Source of the DNA: Nocardioides sp. NBC_00368
GTDB taxonomy: Bacteria; Actinomycetota; Actinomycetes; Propionibacteriales; Nocardioidaceae
Length of the DNA stretch: 64,000 bases
Reading direction: 5' to 3'
NCBI RefSeq assembly: GCF_036090055.1
Contig: NZ_CP107970.1
Span: 3,846,501-3,910,500 of the forward strand
The position numbers and the translations under genes are program-made. The notes beneath the pieces were generated by a model. It was not told where the DNA came from. It made no database searches and worked only from the letters and a program-made list of their open reading frames with translations. Every line of letters starts with the position of its first letter. Position 1 is the stretch's first letter. Below are positions 1 through 9,432 of the stretch, in pieces.

Positions 1-299
1 TGCCGAGCTTCTCCGAGATGCCCGGTGACTTCCGGGTGAAGCTGCTCGAGAAGGCCCACGAGGAGGGTGCCGTCTACGGCTCCAAGGCCGTCGGCGAGCC
101 CCCGTTGATGCTCGCCTTCTCCATGCGCGAGGCGCTGCGTGAGGCGGCCGCCGCGTTCGGCCCTGCCGGGACCAGCGTCGAGCTGGCCTCCCCCGCGACC
201 CCGGAGGCCGTCTACTGGGCGCTCGACAAAGCGCGTACGCCCCAGGCCCCCGAGACGAGCGACGCCGGCGCCGAGCCGGCCATGGCCGGGGAGAGGTGA
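1..299 (+). CDS. xdhB: Xanthine dehydrogenase molybdopterin-binding subunit, C-terminal end (partial)
   Basis: This is the 3' end of a gene that begins left of the window; codons are in phase from base 3 and stop with TGA. The visible ~98 residues include GSKAVGEPPLMLAFSMREAL, the glycine- and glutamate-containing segment near the molybdenum active site that is highly characteristic of xanthine dehydrogenase large subunits (established family knowledge). The enzyme oxidises hypoxanthine and xanthine to urate in the cytosol. xdhC follows 4 nt after the stop and guanine deaminase after that, so the gene belongs to a purine oxidation operon. The symbol depends on how the subunits are split upstream, which cannot be seen. 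The last ~25 residues, rich in Ala, Pro and Glu, look like a non-conserved tail. Confidence 0.9.
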   Translation, partial: PSFSEMPGDFRVKLLEKAHEEGAVYGSKAVGEPPLMLAFSMREALREAAAAFGPAGTSVELASPATPEAVYWALDKARTPQAPETSDAGAEPAMAGER

Positions 300-303
300 G
301 GAC

Positions 304-1149
304 ATGGAGTGGCTGAAGGCCGTCCAGCGGCTGCGCGAGCAGCGGGTTCCCGGCGTACTCGTGACCCTGACGTCCGTGCGCGGTCATTCGCCACGCGAGG
401 CCGGGGCGAAGATGGTCGTCTCGGCCGAACGCACCTGGGCCACCGTCGGTGGCGGCAACCTCGAGGCGGTCGCGATCGAGCGCGCCCGGGCGATGCTCAC
501 CGAAGGTGGCGGGGTGCCGGAGAGCCTGAAGGTGTCCCTCTCCGACAAGGCGCCCTACCAGCACGGCGTGCAGTGCTGTGGTGGCGAGGTCGAGCTGCTG
601 CTCGAGCCGTTGCCCGTGGTCCCGTCCGTGGCCGTCTTCGGGATGGGCCACGTCGGGGTCGAGCTGGCCCGCATCCTGGCCCGCCACGACCTCGAGCTGC
701 ACCTCGTCGACTCCCGCGCCGCCCAGCTCTCGCCTGACCACCTGCGAGGCCTGGACGACGCCGTCGCCGGCATCCACGTCCATGAGGTGCCGGTGCTGCC
801 CGAGCTCGTGATCAGCGAGCTCCCCGAGGGCACCCACGTCCTGATCATGACCCACGACCACGCCGAGGACGCCGCGCTGTGCGACGCGGCTCTCCGCGCC
901 TCGCAGCTGGCGTCGATCGGGCTGATCGGCTCGAGCGCCAAGTGGAGCCGGTTCCGGGCCAAGCTCGCCGACGAGGGGCACACCCCCGAGGCGATCGCCC
1001 GGATCACCACCCCCATCGGCCTCCCGGATCTCGGTGGCAAGGAGCCGGCCACGATCGCGGTCAGCGTCGCGGCCCGGCTGCTGCAGCTCTTCGCGGGGGT
1101 CTCGACAAGCTCGACCACCGACGTATCGACCGAACAACAAGCAAGGTGA
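304..1149 (+). CDS. xdhC: XdhC-family molybdenum cofactor insertion protein
   Basis: Predicted 281-aa protein starting at ATG 304 (MEWLKAVQRL), with GAGAGG 8 nt upstream overlapping the end of xdhB. XdhC binds and protects the sulfurated molybdenum cofactor and loads it into xanthine dehydrogenase (family knowledge). Visible hallmarks are the N-terminal GGGNLEAVAIERA segment, the CCGGEVELLLEPL cysteine motif, a Rossmann-like FGMGHVGVELARILARHD near residue 110, and the C-terminal IGLIGSSAKWSRF and ITTPIGLPDLGGKEPATIA motifs. A longer in-frame extension to base 139 is rejected because it overlaps xdhB. The last ~15 residues (VSTSSTTDVSTEQQAR) are encoded partly by a dispersed 22-nt repeat also present in nuoF, so the tail is probably a recent addition. 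Confidence 0.93.
   Translation: MEWLKAVQRLREQRVPGVLVTLTSVRGHSPREAGAKMVVSAERTWATVGGGNLEAVAIERARAMLTEGGGVPESLKVSLSDKAPYQHGVQCCGGEVELLLEPLPVVPSVAVFGMGHVGVELARILARHDLELHLVDSRAAQLSPDHLRGLDDAVAGIHVHEVPVLPELVISELPEGTHVLIMTHDHAEDAALCDAALRASQLASIGLIGSSAKWSRFRAKLADEGHTPEAIARITTPIGLPDLGGKEPATIAVSVAARLLQLFAGVSTSSTTDVSTEQQAR
1098..1119. repeat. Dispersed 22-nt repeat, copy 1 (end of xdhC)
   Basis: The 22 bases here (core TCTCGACAAGCTCGACC) are identical to bases 33747-33768 at the end of nuoF, and a diverged form lies at 30255-30277 at the end of nuoH. Read on the opposite strand it would encode VVELVETT. In xdhC it lies ~30 nt before the stop codon and adds a serine/threonine-rich tail. Confidence 0.75.
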
Positions 1150-1157
1150 CATCCCGA

Positions 1158-2459
1158 ATGACGCTCTACCGAGGAACCTTCCTCGACACCCCCTCCGACC
1201 CGTTCTCCGGCGGCGAGCTCCGCACCGAACAGGACGGCGCCCTCCTCGTACGCGACGGTGTGATCCGCGCCCGCGGATCCTTCGCCGACCTCCGCGCCCA
1301 GCACCCCCAGGAGGACGTCGTCGACCTCTCCGGCGGCTTCGTGCTGCCCGGATTCGTCGACACCCACGTGCACTTCCCGCAGGTACGCGTCATCGGCGGT
1401 CTCGGCATGCCGCTGCTCGACTGGCTGGACCAGACCGCCCTCCCCGAGGAGGCGCGCCTGGCCGACACGGCCTACGCCGCGGGCGTGGCCATTGACTTCG
1501 TACGCGGCCTGGTCGGCGCCGGCACCACCACGGCGCTGGTCTTCGGCAGCCACTTCGCGCCCGCCGTCGACACGGTCTTCGCCGAGGCCGCCCGGGTCGG
1601 GCTGCGGATCACCAGCGGCCTCGTGGTCAGCGACCGGCTCATCCGCGAGGACCTGTTCACCGATCATTCCCGGGCACGGAAGGAGTCGCTCGCGCTCGCG
1701 GCCCGCTGGCACGGCGTCGGTCGGGCCCGCTACGCCGTGACGCCACGGTTCTCCCTGTCGTGCTCCGAGCCGCTGCTCGAGGCCTGCGGTGACGTGCTGC
1801 GTGCGGTGCCTGGTGCGATGTTGACCTCCCACGTCAACGAGAACACCCGCGAGATCGAGACCGTCGAGGAGCTCTGCGGCTGCGACTACGTGACCTCCTA
1901 CGACCGCCACGGCCTGGTCGGCCCCGGCACCGTCCTGGCGCACAACGTGCACCCGACCGACCCCGAGCTCGCCCTGCTGGCCGCCCGCGGCGCCGCCGTC
2001 GCCCACTGCCCCTCCAGCAACGCCGCCCTCGGCAGCGGCCTCTTCCCCCTCGCCCGCCACCGCGCCCACGGCGTACGCGTCGCGATGGGCTCCGACGTCG
2101 GTGCCGGCACCGGGTTCTCCCTGCTCAAGGAGGGCCTGGGAGCGTACGTCGCCCAGCAGCTCCTCGGCGACGCCGGCCACCCCCTGACCCCCACCCACCT
2201 CCTCCACCTGGCCACGGTCGCCGGCGCCGAGGCCCTCGGCCTCGGCGCCTCGGTCGGCGACTTCTCCGTCGGCCGCCGCTTCGACGCCCAGTGGATCAAG
2301 CCCGCCCCGAGCACCCCCCTCGACGTAGGCCTCGCCCACGCCGCCGACGCGGGTGACGCCTTGGCGAAGATGTTCGCCCTCGGCACCCCCGCCGACGTAC
2401 GCAGCGTCTGGGTCGAGGGCGAGCTCGTCAACGCCCCCGACCCCCACCTGGTCGGCTGA
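1158..2459 (+). CDS. guaD: Guanine deaminase (amidohydrolase family)
   Basis: 433-aa cytosolic zinc amidohydrolase that deaminates guanine to xanthine, feeding xanthine dehydrogenase. ATG 1158 (MTLYRGTFLD) is 8 nt after the xdhC stop and gives the usual family length (~430-450 aa). Metal and substrate motifs are in the expected order: DTHVHFPQ near residue 70, SHVNEN near 222, LAHNVHPTD near 260, HCPSSNAALGSGLFPL near 285 and GSDVGAGTGFSLLKE near 315. SHVNE and the aspartate in GSDVGAGT are the classic guanine deaminase signatures. It is the last + strand gene of the operon and is followed by a strong hairpin facing the convergent permease gene. Confidence 0.95.
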   Translation: MTLYRGTFLDTPSDPFSGGELRTEQDGALLVRDGVIRARGSFADLRAQHPQEDVVDLSGGFVLPGFVDTHVHFPQVRVIGGLGMPLLDWLDQTALPEEARLADTAYAAGVAIDFVRGLVGAGTTTALVFGSHFAPAVDTVFAEAARVGLRITSGLVVSDRLIREDLFTDHSRARKESLALAARWHGVGRARYAVTPRFSLSCSEPLLEACGDVLRAVPGAMLTSHVNENTREIETVEELCGCDYVTSYDRHGLVGPGTVLAHNVHPTDPELALLAARGAAVAHCPSSNAALGSGLFPLARHRAHGVRVAMGSDVGAGTGFSLLKEGLGAYVAQQLLGDAGHPLTPTHLLHLATVAGAEALGLGASVGDFSVGRRFDAQWIKPAPSTPLDVGLAHAADAGDALAKMFALGTPADVRSVWVEGELVNAPDPHLVG

Positions 2460-2464
2460 CCCCC

Positions 2465-2518
2465 GCCGAGGCGTCACCGCCCGTCGGCCGAGGCGTCAGC
2501 CCGGTTGGCCGAGGCGTC
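2465..2518. repeat. Three direct repeats of GCCGAGGCGTC
   Basis: GCCGAGGCGTC occurs at 2465-2475, 2487-2497 and 2508-2518, a spacing of 22 and 21 bp, about two helical turns. They sit in the 3' region of guaD just before the hairpin. Function unknown. Confidence 0.7.
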
Positions 2519-2562
2519 CGCCACTTCTCCCAACACCACCAGTAGCTCGACCGTCCTCCCGC

Positions 2563-2619
2563 CTTCACCAGACGATGACACCTTGTGAGCAATTCACAAG
2601 GTGTCATCGTCTGGTGAAG
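2563..2619. terminator. Perfect 25-bp hairpin between convergent guaD and the permease gene
   Basis: Bases 2563-2587 are the exact reverse complement of 2595-2619, with the 7-nt loop AGCAATT. The hairpin lies between the guaD stop (2459, + strand) and the permease stop (2636, - strand), so it can serve both directions. There is no T-run, as is common in high-GC actinobacteria. Confidence 0.85.
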
Positions 2620-2635
2620 CCGACTTCGGTGAGGA

Positions 2636-4048
2636 TCACCTCCTCTCGATGTCGTCGTCGAGCCGGTCCCCGAAGCCCTCACGAGAGTCCTGCGAGGCAG
2701 CGAAGACAGAGGCGCCGGAGCGGTTGCCGACGGTGATCTCGTTGAACAGCAGGTTCAGGACGACGGCGACCAAAGCGGTGGCGCTGATGCCGGAGTGCAT
2801 GACCACTCCGAGCCAGGACGGGAAGGCGTCCCAGAAGGTCGGGGCGGCGATCGGCAGGATCCCGACAGCGAGAGCCACGGAGACGATCACCATGTTGAGG
2901 TTGTCCTCGTAGTCGACCCGGGACAGCGTGCGGATCCCGGATGCCGCGACGGAGCCGAAGAGCACGATGCCGGCGCCGCCGAGCACGGGGTACGGGATGG
3001 CGGCGACGACCGCGCCGACGACGGGCAGCAGCCCGAGCAGCAACAGGACGAGACCACCGGTCGCGACGACGTACCGACTGCGGATGCCGGTCAGGGCCAC
3101 CAGCCCGACGTTCTGTGCGAACGCGCTGCACGGGAACGTTCCGAACAAGGGCGCAACCGTCGTCGCGGCCATGTCGGCGCGGAGACCGCGAGCGACACGT
3201 CGAGCGTCGACGTCGGTCTCCACGATCTCCCCGATCGCCAGGATGTCGGCGGTCGTCTCGGTCATGATCACCAGGATCACGATCGTCATCGAGACGATCG
3301 CACCGACCTCGAAGGTCGGGCTGCCGAAATGGAGCAGCGGTGGCAGCGCGACGAGGTCGGCCTTGCCGACCGCCGAGAAGTCGGCACGACCGGCGGCGAC
3401 GGCGATCAGGGTGCCGATGACCAGCCCGATCAGGATCGACAGACGTGAGATCGCGCCCTGGAACACCCGGCTGATCACCAGGATGATGACCAACGTCAGA
3501 CCCGCATAACCGATGTTGGTCATCGAGCCGTAGTCCGGCGCGGAGGCGTCGTTGCCCATCGCCCACCGGAACGCCACCGGCATCAGCGAGAGCCCGATGA
3601 CGGTGATGATCGTGCCGGTGACGACGGCCGGGAAGAGCCGGACGAGCTGGGCGAAGAACGAGGAGAGCACCAGCCCGATCAGACCGGCGACGATGATCGC
3701 GCCGAAGACGGGACGCAGGCCGTCCTCGCTGGCGATGGTGACCATCGTCGACACGCTGGCGAACGAGATCCCCTGCACGATCGGCAGCCGGCTGCCGAAG
3801 GGCCCGAGACCGAGCGTCTGCAGCAGCGTGGCGAGGCCCGAGACGAAGAGGCCTGCGGTCACCAGGAGCGCCAGGTCCGTGCCCGAGAGGCCCGCGGCAC
3901 CCCCGACGATGAGCGGCGGCGCGATCACGCCGCCGTACATCGTCAGGATGTGCTGCGTGCCGTAGGCGAGGAGCTGGCCCGGTGGATGCCGTTCGTCCTC
4001 GGGACGGGTCGAGACCGATGCGGTTGCCTGTCTCCTACGACCGAGCAT
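2636..4048 (-). CDS. Nucleobase:cation symporter-2 (xanthine/uracil permease family)
   Basis: 470-aa integral membrane protein of the NCS2 (UraA/UapA/PbuX) family, predicted to import xanthine or urate with protons. About 12-14 hydrophobic helices follow a short polar N-terminus. Family landmarks include YGTQHILTMYGGVIAPPLIV in the first helix, SFASVSTMVTI, the central ETTADILAIGEI segment with the conserved glutamate, and FGTFPCSAFAQNVGLVALTG, matching the NCS2 signature for purine transporters. It begins 9 nt downstream of urate oxidase on the same strand, so it is the last gene of the urate operon; this favours xanthine or urate as substrate over uracil (inference). It ends towards a bidirectional hairpin shared with guaD. 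Confidence 0.93.
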   Translation of the reverse strand: MLGRRRQATASVSTRPEDERHPPGQLLAYGTQHILTMYGGVIAPPLIVGGAAGLSGTDLALLVTAGLFVSGLATLLQTLGLGPFGSRLPIVQGISFASVSTMVTIASEDGLRPVFGAIIVAGLIGLVLSSFFAQLVRLFPAVVTGTIITVIGLSLMPVAFRWAMGNDASAPDYGSMTNIGYAGLTLVIILVISRVFQGAISRLSILIGLVIGTLIAVAAGRADFSAVGKADLVALPPLLHFGSPTFEVGAIVSMTIVILVIMTETTADILAIGEIVETDVDARRVARGLRADMAATTVAPLFGTFPCSAFAQNVGLVALTGIRSRYVVATGGLVLLLLGLLPVVGAVVAAIPYPVLGGAGIVLFGSVAASGIRTLSRVDYEDNLNMVIVSVALAVGILPIAAPTFWDAFPSWLGVVMHSGISATALVAVVLNLLFNEITVGNRSGASVFAASQDSREGFGDRLDDDIERR

Positions 4049-4057
4049 GGCCGGGCC

Positions 4058-4963
4058 TCAGCAGAATCCGGGGATGGCGTGCCAGGCGTTGCCGGCGTCA
4101 GGGGCCTCGTCGCGTACGACCGAGGCTTCGATCAGGCCATAGGGCCGGTCCGCGGCGAAGAAGACCTCGCCGGGGTTGTCCAGGCCGAACGGCGAGAGGT
4201 CGGAGAGGAAGTGGTGCTTGTTGGGCGCGGAGAACTTGATCTCGGCGACGTCACCGTGCTGCTCGAGCACCGAGGTGCCCATTCCGTTCAGGGTCTGCTG
4301 CAGGGCGAGACTGTGGATCTCCGCGAACCGCTGCAGCAGCAGCGCCCGGATGGAGTCATACGCCTTGTCCCAGTCGATCTCGGTGCCGGAATAGCGCCAG
4401 CGGGCGACGAGCGAGGTCGCCAGGATCCGGTCGGTGGTCTCCTGCAGGGTGGTGTACTCGTCTTTGAGGAACCCGTGGAACTCCGAGCCGGTCGACTTCA
4501 GCACGACCAGGTCCTTGATGCCGGAGACGACGTGCGCCACCCGGTCCGCCCCACGCCCGTCGACGTTCACCACGGTGGTGCGTACGCCGCCACCCGATCG
4601 CACGAAGGAGTGGTCATGACCCGCCCCGTCGACCTCGATCCGGTCCCAGGCGTACTCGTCGATCTCGACCCGGGCGCCCTCGGCGGCCGGGCAGGCCTCG
4701 AGGTAGCGATCGGCGAGCGCGAGCGCGAACTCCTCGATCGAGGCGACGCCGATCTTCTTCGCGTAGGCGAAGACGGTGTTCTTCTGGGTGTCGGTGGGCA
4801 GCACGTCCTGCTGGTCGCCGCTCGTGTGGGCGTCGTCGAAGCGGCCACGCAGCGCGGTGGAGACGTTGAGGTCCCGGATCTGGTGGCGAGGCGTGTCGCG
4901 GTAGATGCGTACGACGCGGTTCTCGGCCTTGCCGTACTGGTTGGTGCCAAGGTGGATGGGCAT
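4058..4963 (-). CDS. uox: Urate oxidase (uricase)
   Basis: 301-aa cofactor-free urate oxidase converting urate to 5-hydroxyisourate with O2, releasing H2O2. The length matches bacterial uricases. Two tandem T-fold domains are visible: residues ~8-140 with LGTNQYGKAENRVVRIYRD, the catalytic-region segment TDTQKNTVFAYAKK and SFVRSG, and residues ~150-300 with LKSTGSEFHGFLKDEYTTL and EIKFSAPNKHHFLSDLSPFG (the Asn-Lys-His-His loop is typical). ATG 4963 lies 1 nt after the HIU hydrolase stop codon, indicating translational coupling. Gene order OHCU decarboxylase, HIU hydrolase, uricase gives the complete three-enzyme route to S-allantoin. Confidence 0.97.
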   Translation of the reverse strand: MPIHLGTNQYGKAENRVVRIYRDTPRHQIRDLNVSTALRGRFDDAHTSGDQQDVLPTDTQKNTVFAYAKKIGVASIEEFALALADRYLEACPAAEGARVEIDEYAWDRIEVDGAGHDHSFVRSGGGVRTTVVNVDGRGADRVAHVVSGIKDLVVLKSTGSEFHGFLKDEYTTLQETTDRILATSLVARWRYSGTEIDWDKAYDSIRALLLQRFAEIHSLALQQTLNGMGTSVLEQHGDVAEIKFSAPNKHHFLSDLSPFGLDNPGEVFFAADRPYGLIEASVVRDEAPDAGNAWHAIPGFC

Positions 4964-4964
4964 G

Positions 4965-5324
4965 TCAGCTCCCTCGGTAGGTGGAGTAGGCGAACGGGCT
5001 CAGCAGAAGTGGCACGTGGTGGTGCCGCCGATCGGTGACCGCGAAGGTGACGAGGACCTCCGGGTAGAAGCACTCCTGACCCGTCGCCGCGTAGTAGGCG
5101 GCGGTGTCGAACCGGAGCTGGTAGGTGCCGGCAGGAGCCTGATCGGGCCCCAGGTCGGTCACCCGGCCGTCGTCGTCGGTGGTGGCGTCGGCGAGGACGG
5201 AGGACGGGGTGGCGTCGTCGGGGTCGATCCGGCTGAGCCGGACCGGGACACCGGCGGCCGGGCGGCCGAGCGCGGTGTCGAGTACGTGGGTGGTGATGGC
5301 GCTGGTGCTGTGCTGCCTGGTCAT
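4965..5324 (-). CDS. uraH: 5-hydroxyisourate hydrolase
   Basis: 119-aa transthyretin-related protein that hydrolyses 5-hydroxyisourate to OHCU. It shows the N-terminal THVLDTALGRPAAGVPV motif, RHHHVPLLLSPFAYSTYRGS at the C-terminus with the diagnostic YRGS ending, and the intermediate FYPEVLVTF segment. The length is standard for bacterial HIUases. The start overlaps the OHCU decarboxylase stop by 4 nt (ATGA). No signal peptide is visible, so it should be cytosolic, unlike some periplasmic homologues. Confidence 0.96.
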   Translation of the reverse strand: MTRQHSTSAITTHVLDTALGRPAAGVPVRLSRIDPDDATPSSVLADATTDDDGRVTDLGPDQAPAGTYQLRFDTAAYYAATGQECFYPEVLVTFAVTDRRHHHVPLLLSPFAYSTYRGS

Positions 5325-5830
5325 GGGGAGACCTCCTCGACGGCCAGGACCCGCTCGAGGCGCAGCAGCGCGATCTTGCGCAGCTCGTCGGCGACCACGG
5401 CCGCTTCCTCGTCGTGCTCGTTGCCGAGCCGCCCGCGGAGCGAGGCGAGGACCTGGTCGGCCGAGAGGCCGGTCGCGCAGATCAGGAAGACACGACCGAA
5501 GCGCTCCTCGTAGACCCGGTTGGCCTCGGCAAGGGCACGTGCGGTGGCCGGGTCGGTGCCCACCGCGGCCTGCTCGCGCCGCGACCAGGCGGCCTCGGCG
5601 TGCTCGCCCGCGGCGCGCTCCCCGATCCGGGGGTGGGCGGCCAGCGCTTTGTCGACGTCCGCCGCGGTGAACCGCCGGGCGGCCTCGTCGGCCGCCCGGA
5701 CGACATCGGCCTCGTCGGTGTAGGGACGCCCGGCCAGGACGGCGGCGACCCAGCTCGGCGCGTCGCAGCAGGCCTGCAGCGCAGGTCGCACGACATCCGC
5801 CGGTGAGGTGTTGAAGCTCTGGAGATCCAT
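5321..5830 (-). CDS. uraD: 2-oxo-4-hydroxy-4-carboxy-5-ureidoimidazoline decarboxylase
   Basis: 169-aa all-helical enzyme decarboxylating OHCU to S-allantoin. The catalytic AHPRIGER motif lies near residue 65, with SRREQAAV and ANRVYEERFGRVFLICATG (the substrate-binding FxxxFxxxA-type segment) following. It is the first gene of uraD-uraH-uox-permease. Upstream (5831-5928) lie two palindromes, at 5852-5867 and 5904-5918, which are good operator candidates. Length and motifs fit the family closely. Confidence 0.95.
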   Translation of the reverse strand: MDLQSFNTSPADVVRPALQACCDAPSWVAAVLAGRPYTDEADVVRAADEAARRFTAADVDKALAAHPRIGERAAGEHAEAAWSRREQAAVGTDPATARALAEANRVYEERFGRVFLICATGLSADQVLASLRGRLGNEHDEEAAVVADELRKIALLRLERVLAVEEVSP

Positions 5831-5851
5831 GAACCGTTCTCTCTCGCTATG

Positions 5852-5867
5852 CGGAAACTAATTTCCG
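5852..5867. promoter_or_regulatory. Palindrome CGGAAA-N4-TTTCCG upstream of uraD
   Basis: Arms CGGAAA and TTTCCG are exact complements around CTAA, 22 nt upstream of the uraD start. With its flank it contains the 9-mer TTTCCGCAT on the minus strand, also present in the malate synthase/IclR intergenic palindrome at 9336-9348. It is therefore a candidate operator for the neighbouring IclR regulator (inference). Confidence 0.5.
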
Positions 5868-5903
5868 TACAACGACAACGATGGCATGTGTCTCTCGTCA
5901 CAG

Positions 5904-5918
5904 TCAACAGTTTGTTGA
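5904..5918. promoter_or_regulatory. Palindrome TCAACAGTTTGTTGA upstream of uraD
   Basis: Six-base arms TCAACA/TGTTGA surround GTT. It sits 11 nt after the stop of the HTH regulator gene and ~74 nt upstream of uraD, next to a TTGACT hexamer on the minus strand that could be a -35 element. It is a possible binding site for the regulator encoded immediately upstream; this is inference from position and symmetry. Confidence 0.4.
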
Positions 5919-5928
5919 AAAGTCTGAG

Positions 5929-6396
5929 CTACTCCCGCTCGCGGTTCAAGTAGTTGTAGACCGTGAACCGGGTGACGCCGAGCGCCGCGGCCACGATCTC
6001 GGCGCTCTTGCGGTAGTCGAAGGCGCCGCGCTCCTCGAGCAGGCGCACCGCGCGCTGCTTCCCCTGCCGGTCCAGGGTCCGGAGATCACCACCGAGACTC
6101 TCGGCGACCTCGGCGAGCAGCCCCTCCAACCCGCCGGCCGTACGCCGCGGCGCGCTGCGTCCCTCGACGCGCACCTGGAAGGTGATCTGGTCGGCGCCGT
6201 GGTCCAGTCCTGCGGCCACCACGTCGGCGAGGGTGGCCAGGACGGCATCACGTTCGCCACGAACCGAGGTGCCCAACGGCCCGAAGTCGCACTCCAGACC
6301 GGCCTCGCGGGCGGCTTCGAGGGCCGCCGTCGCGTGCTCGGGAGGCTCGCCCTCGCCACGGAAGGGTTCGGTGGTGAACTCTGCTTCGACGCGCAT
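5929..6396 (-). CDS. Thiamine-binding-domain/HTH fusion, putative regulator of urate catabolism
   Basis: 155-aa protein with two parts. Residues ~1-80 (MRVEAEFTTEPF, AREAGLECDFGPLGTSVRGE, ATLADVVAAGLDHGADQITF) resemble the MTH1187/YkoF-like thiamine-binding ferredoxin fold (DUF77). Residues ~105-155 (QRAVRLLEERGAFDYRKSAEIVAAALGV..TVYNYLN) match the C-terminal helix-turn-helix of DauR/YheO-type regulators. It lies 41 nt downstream of the citrate-lyase-like gene and 98 nt upstream of uraD, embedded in the purine operon, so it probably controls it with a small ligand bound by the N-terminal domain. Ligand identity is unknown; thiamine-like pyrimidines or a ureide are possibilities. Confidence 0.75.
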   Translation of the reverse strand: MRVEAEFTTEPFRGEGEPPEHATAALEAAREAGLECDFGPLGTSVRGERDAVLATLADVVAAGLDHGADQITFQVRVEGRSAPRRTAGGLEGLLAEVAESLGGDLRTLDRQGKQRAVRLLEERGAFDYRKSAEIVAAALGVTRFTVYNYLNRERE

Positions 6397-6437
6397 GGCG
6401 GCAGGCTACCCAGCCTGCCGCCACGCTTCCGGCAGGC

Positions 6438-7696
6438 TCAGACGACCCGCCGACGGGCCAACTCGGCCAGCTCGGCCAGCTCGGCCTGGTCGATCCCGGC
6501 CAGCCGCTCGACCTCGTCGGCCGCGACCGCGCCGCACTCCACCCCGCGCAGCACGAAGGCGGCCAGCGCGGCGGCCGTCGCCGGCTCGTCGAGATAGCTG
6601 GAGTCACCGCCGTGGACGTACGCCCGCAGCCGGGCCGAGGCGACCTCGAGCCCGTCCCGGAAGAACGCATAGGTTGCGACGTAGCGGCTGGGGAGCTGGG
6701 CCGGATGCAGGTCCCAGCCCTGGTAGATCCCGCGGGCGAGCGAGCGGGTCGCCAGGCGGGAGTGGAGCCGCCAGGCGGCGCGTACGGCCGACGCGTCCCC
6801 GACCGGGAGCACGTTGGTCGAGCCGTCGGAGACGAAGACGCCGGTGCCGGCAGCGGCCACCTGCATCACGTCCTTGGCGTGGTCGGCGACCGGGTGCTCC
6901 ATGCTCTGGTAGGCAGCGGCGACGCCGAGCGAGGCGGAGTAGTCGTACGTCCCGTAGTGCAGTCCCGTGACCCGGCCCGACCCGGCGGCGATCATCCGGG
7001 CGACCAGCGCGGTGCCGTCGGAGCCGAGGATCGCCTGCGGCGTCTCGACCTGGATCTCGAACCGCAGGCTGCCAACCTCGATCCCGTGGGTCGCCTCGAG
7101 CGCGGACAACGCGGTGACCATCGCGGTCACCTGCTCCACCGAGGTCACCTTGGGCAGCGTGATGACGAAGCCGTCGCTCAGACCGCCCTCGCGGACCAAC
7201 GAACCCAGGAACAGGTCCAGGGTGCGCAGTCCCCGTCGCCGTGTCGGAGCCTCGAACGACTTGATCCGGATGCCGTGGAACGGCGGCGCGGCGCCGTCGC
7301 GGACGGTGGCCGCAAGGGCCCCGGCGGCCGCGACCACAGCATCGTCCTCGTCGGCATCCGGCCGGGCTCCGTAGCCGTCCTCGAAGTCGATCCGTAGGTC
7401 CTCGATCGGCTCGGCAGCGAGCTTGGCGCGCACCCGGTCGTAGATCGCGTCGGCCAGATCGACACGAAGACCGAACACCTCGGCGACCTCGGCAGGCGAG
7501 CCGCCGAACTCGTCCAGCGCGGCGACAGATTCGGCCGACCACTGCGCGACCATCTTGTCCGAGTAGCGGTCGCCGGGGACGTAGACCGTGTGCACCGGCT
7601 GGCGTACGCCACGATCCCCCGGATAGCCGGCGGCCAGCGCCGCGTCGGCCCCGGCGAGATCCCGATCGAGCCGCGCAACAAGCTCCTCGAGGTGAC

Positions 7697-7700
<4 letters not shown>
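6438..7700 (-). CDS. HpcH/HpaI aldolase / citrate lyase beta-like protein (DUF6986-type)
   Basis: 420-aa TIM-barrel protein related to citrate lyase beta subunit and CoA-ester lyases. Visible segments are VYVPGDRYSDKMV near residue 40, LRIDFEDGYGARPDADEDD near 100 (acidic metal-binding residues), GIRIKSFEAPTRRRGLRTLD, FVITLPKVTSVEQV, LRFEIQVETPQAILG (metal-binding glutamate) and GTYDYSASLGV. ATG 7700 overlaps the malate synthase stop by 4 nt (ATGA), so the two are translationally coupled. From my recollection of the family it is close to the uncharacterised DUF6986 group seen beside malate synthase in actinobacterial ureide clusters. A glyoxylate- or malyl-type C-C lyase is plausible but unproven. 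Longer in-frame ORF sequence upstream of 7700 overlaps malate synthase and is not used. Confidence 0.8.
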
Positions 7701-9286
<1,586 letters not shown>

Positions 9287-9335
9287 GAGCTCCACCCTCC
9301 CAGGGCCACAGTTTTCCTTTGAATGGATTCTTCTT

Positions 9336-9348
9336 TCCGCATTGCGGA
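9336..9348. promoter_or_regulatory. Palindrome TCCGCATTGCGGA in the aceB/iclR divergent promoter
   Basis: Arms TCCGCA/TGCGGA flank one T, midway between aceB (start 9286, -) and the IclR gene (start 9433, +). Including flanking T bases it carries TTTCCGCAT, the same 9-mer as in the uraD upstream palindrome. IclR regulators often bind such sites in divergent promoters, so autoregulation plus control of aceB is likely (inference). Confidence 0.55.
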
Positions 9349-9432
9349 TATTAATCTCACCTGACAACCGACGCAACCAACGGTTTTTCCTCTACACGAC
9401 GCTAGACTTCCATCATCCGGAAGTCAGTACCC

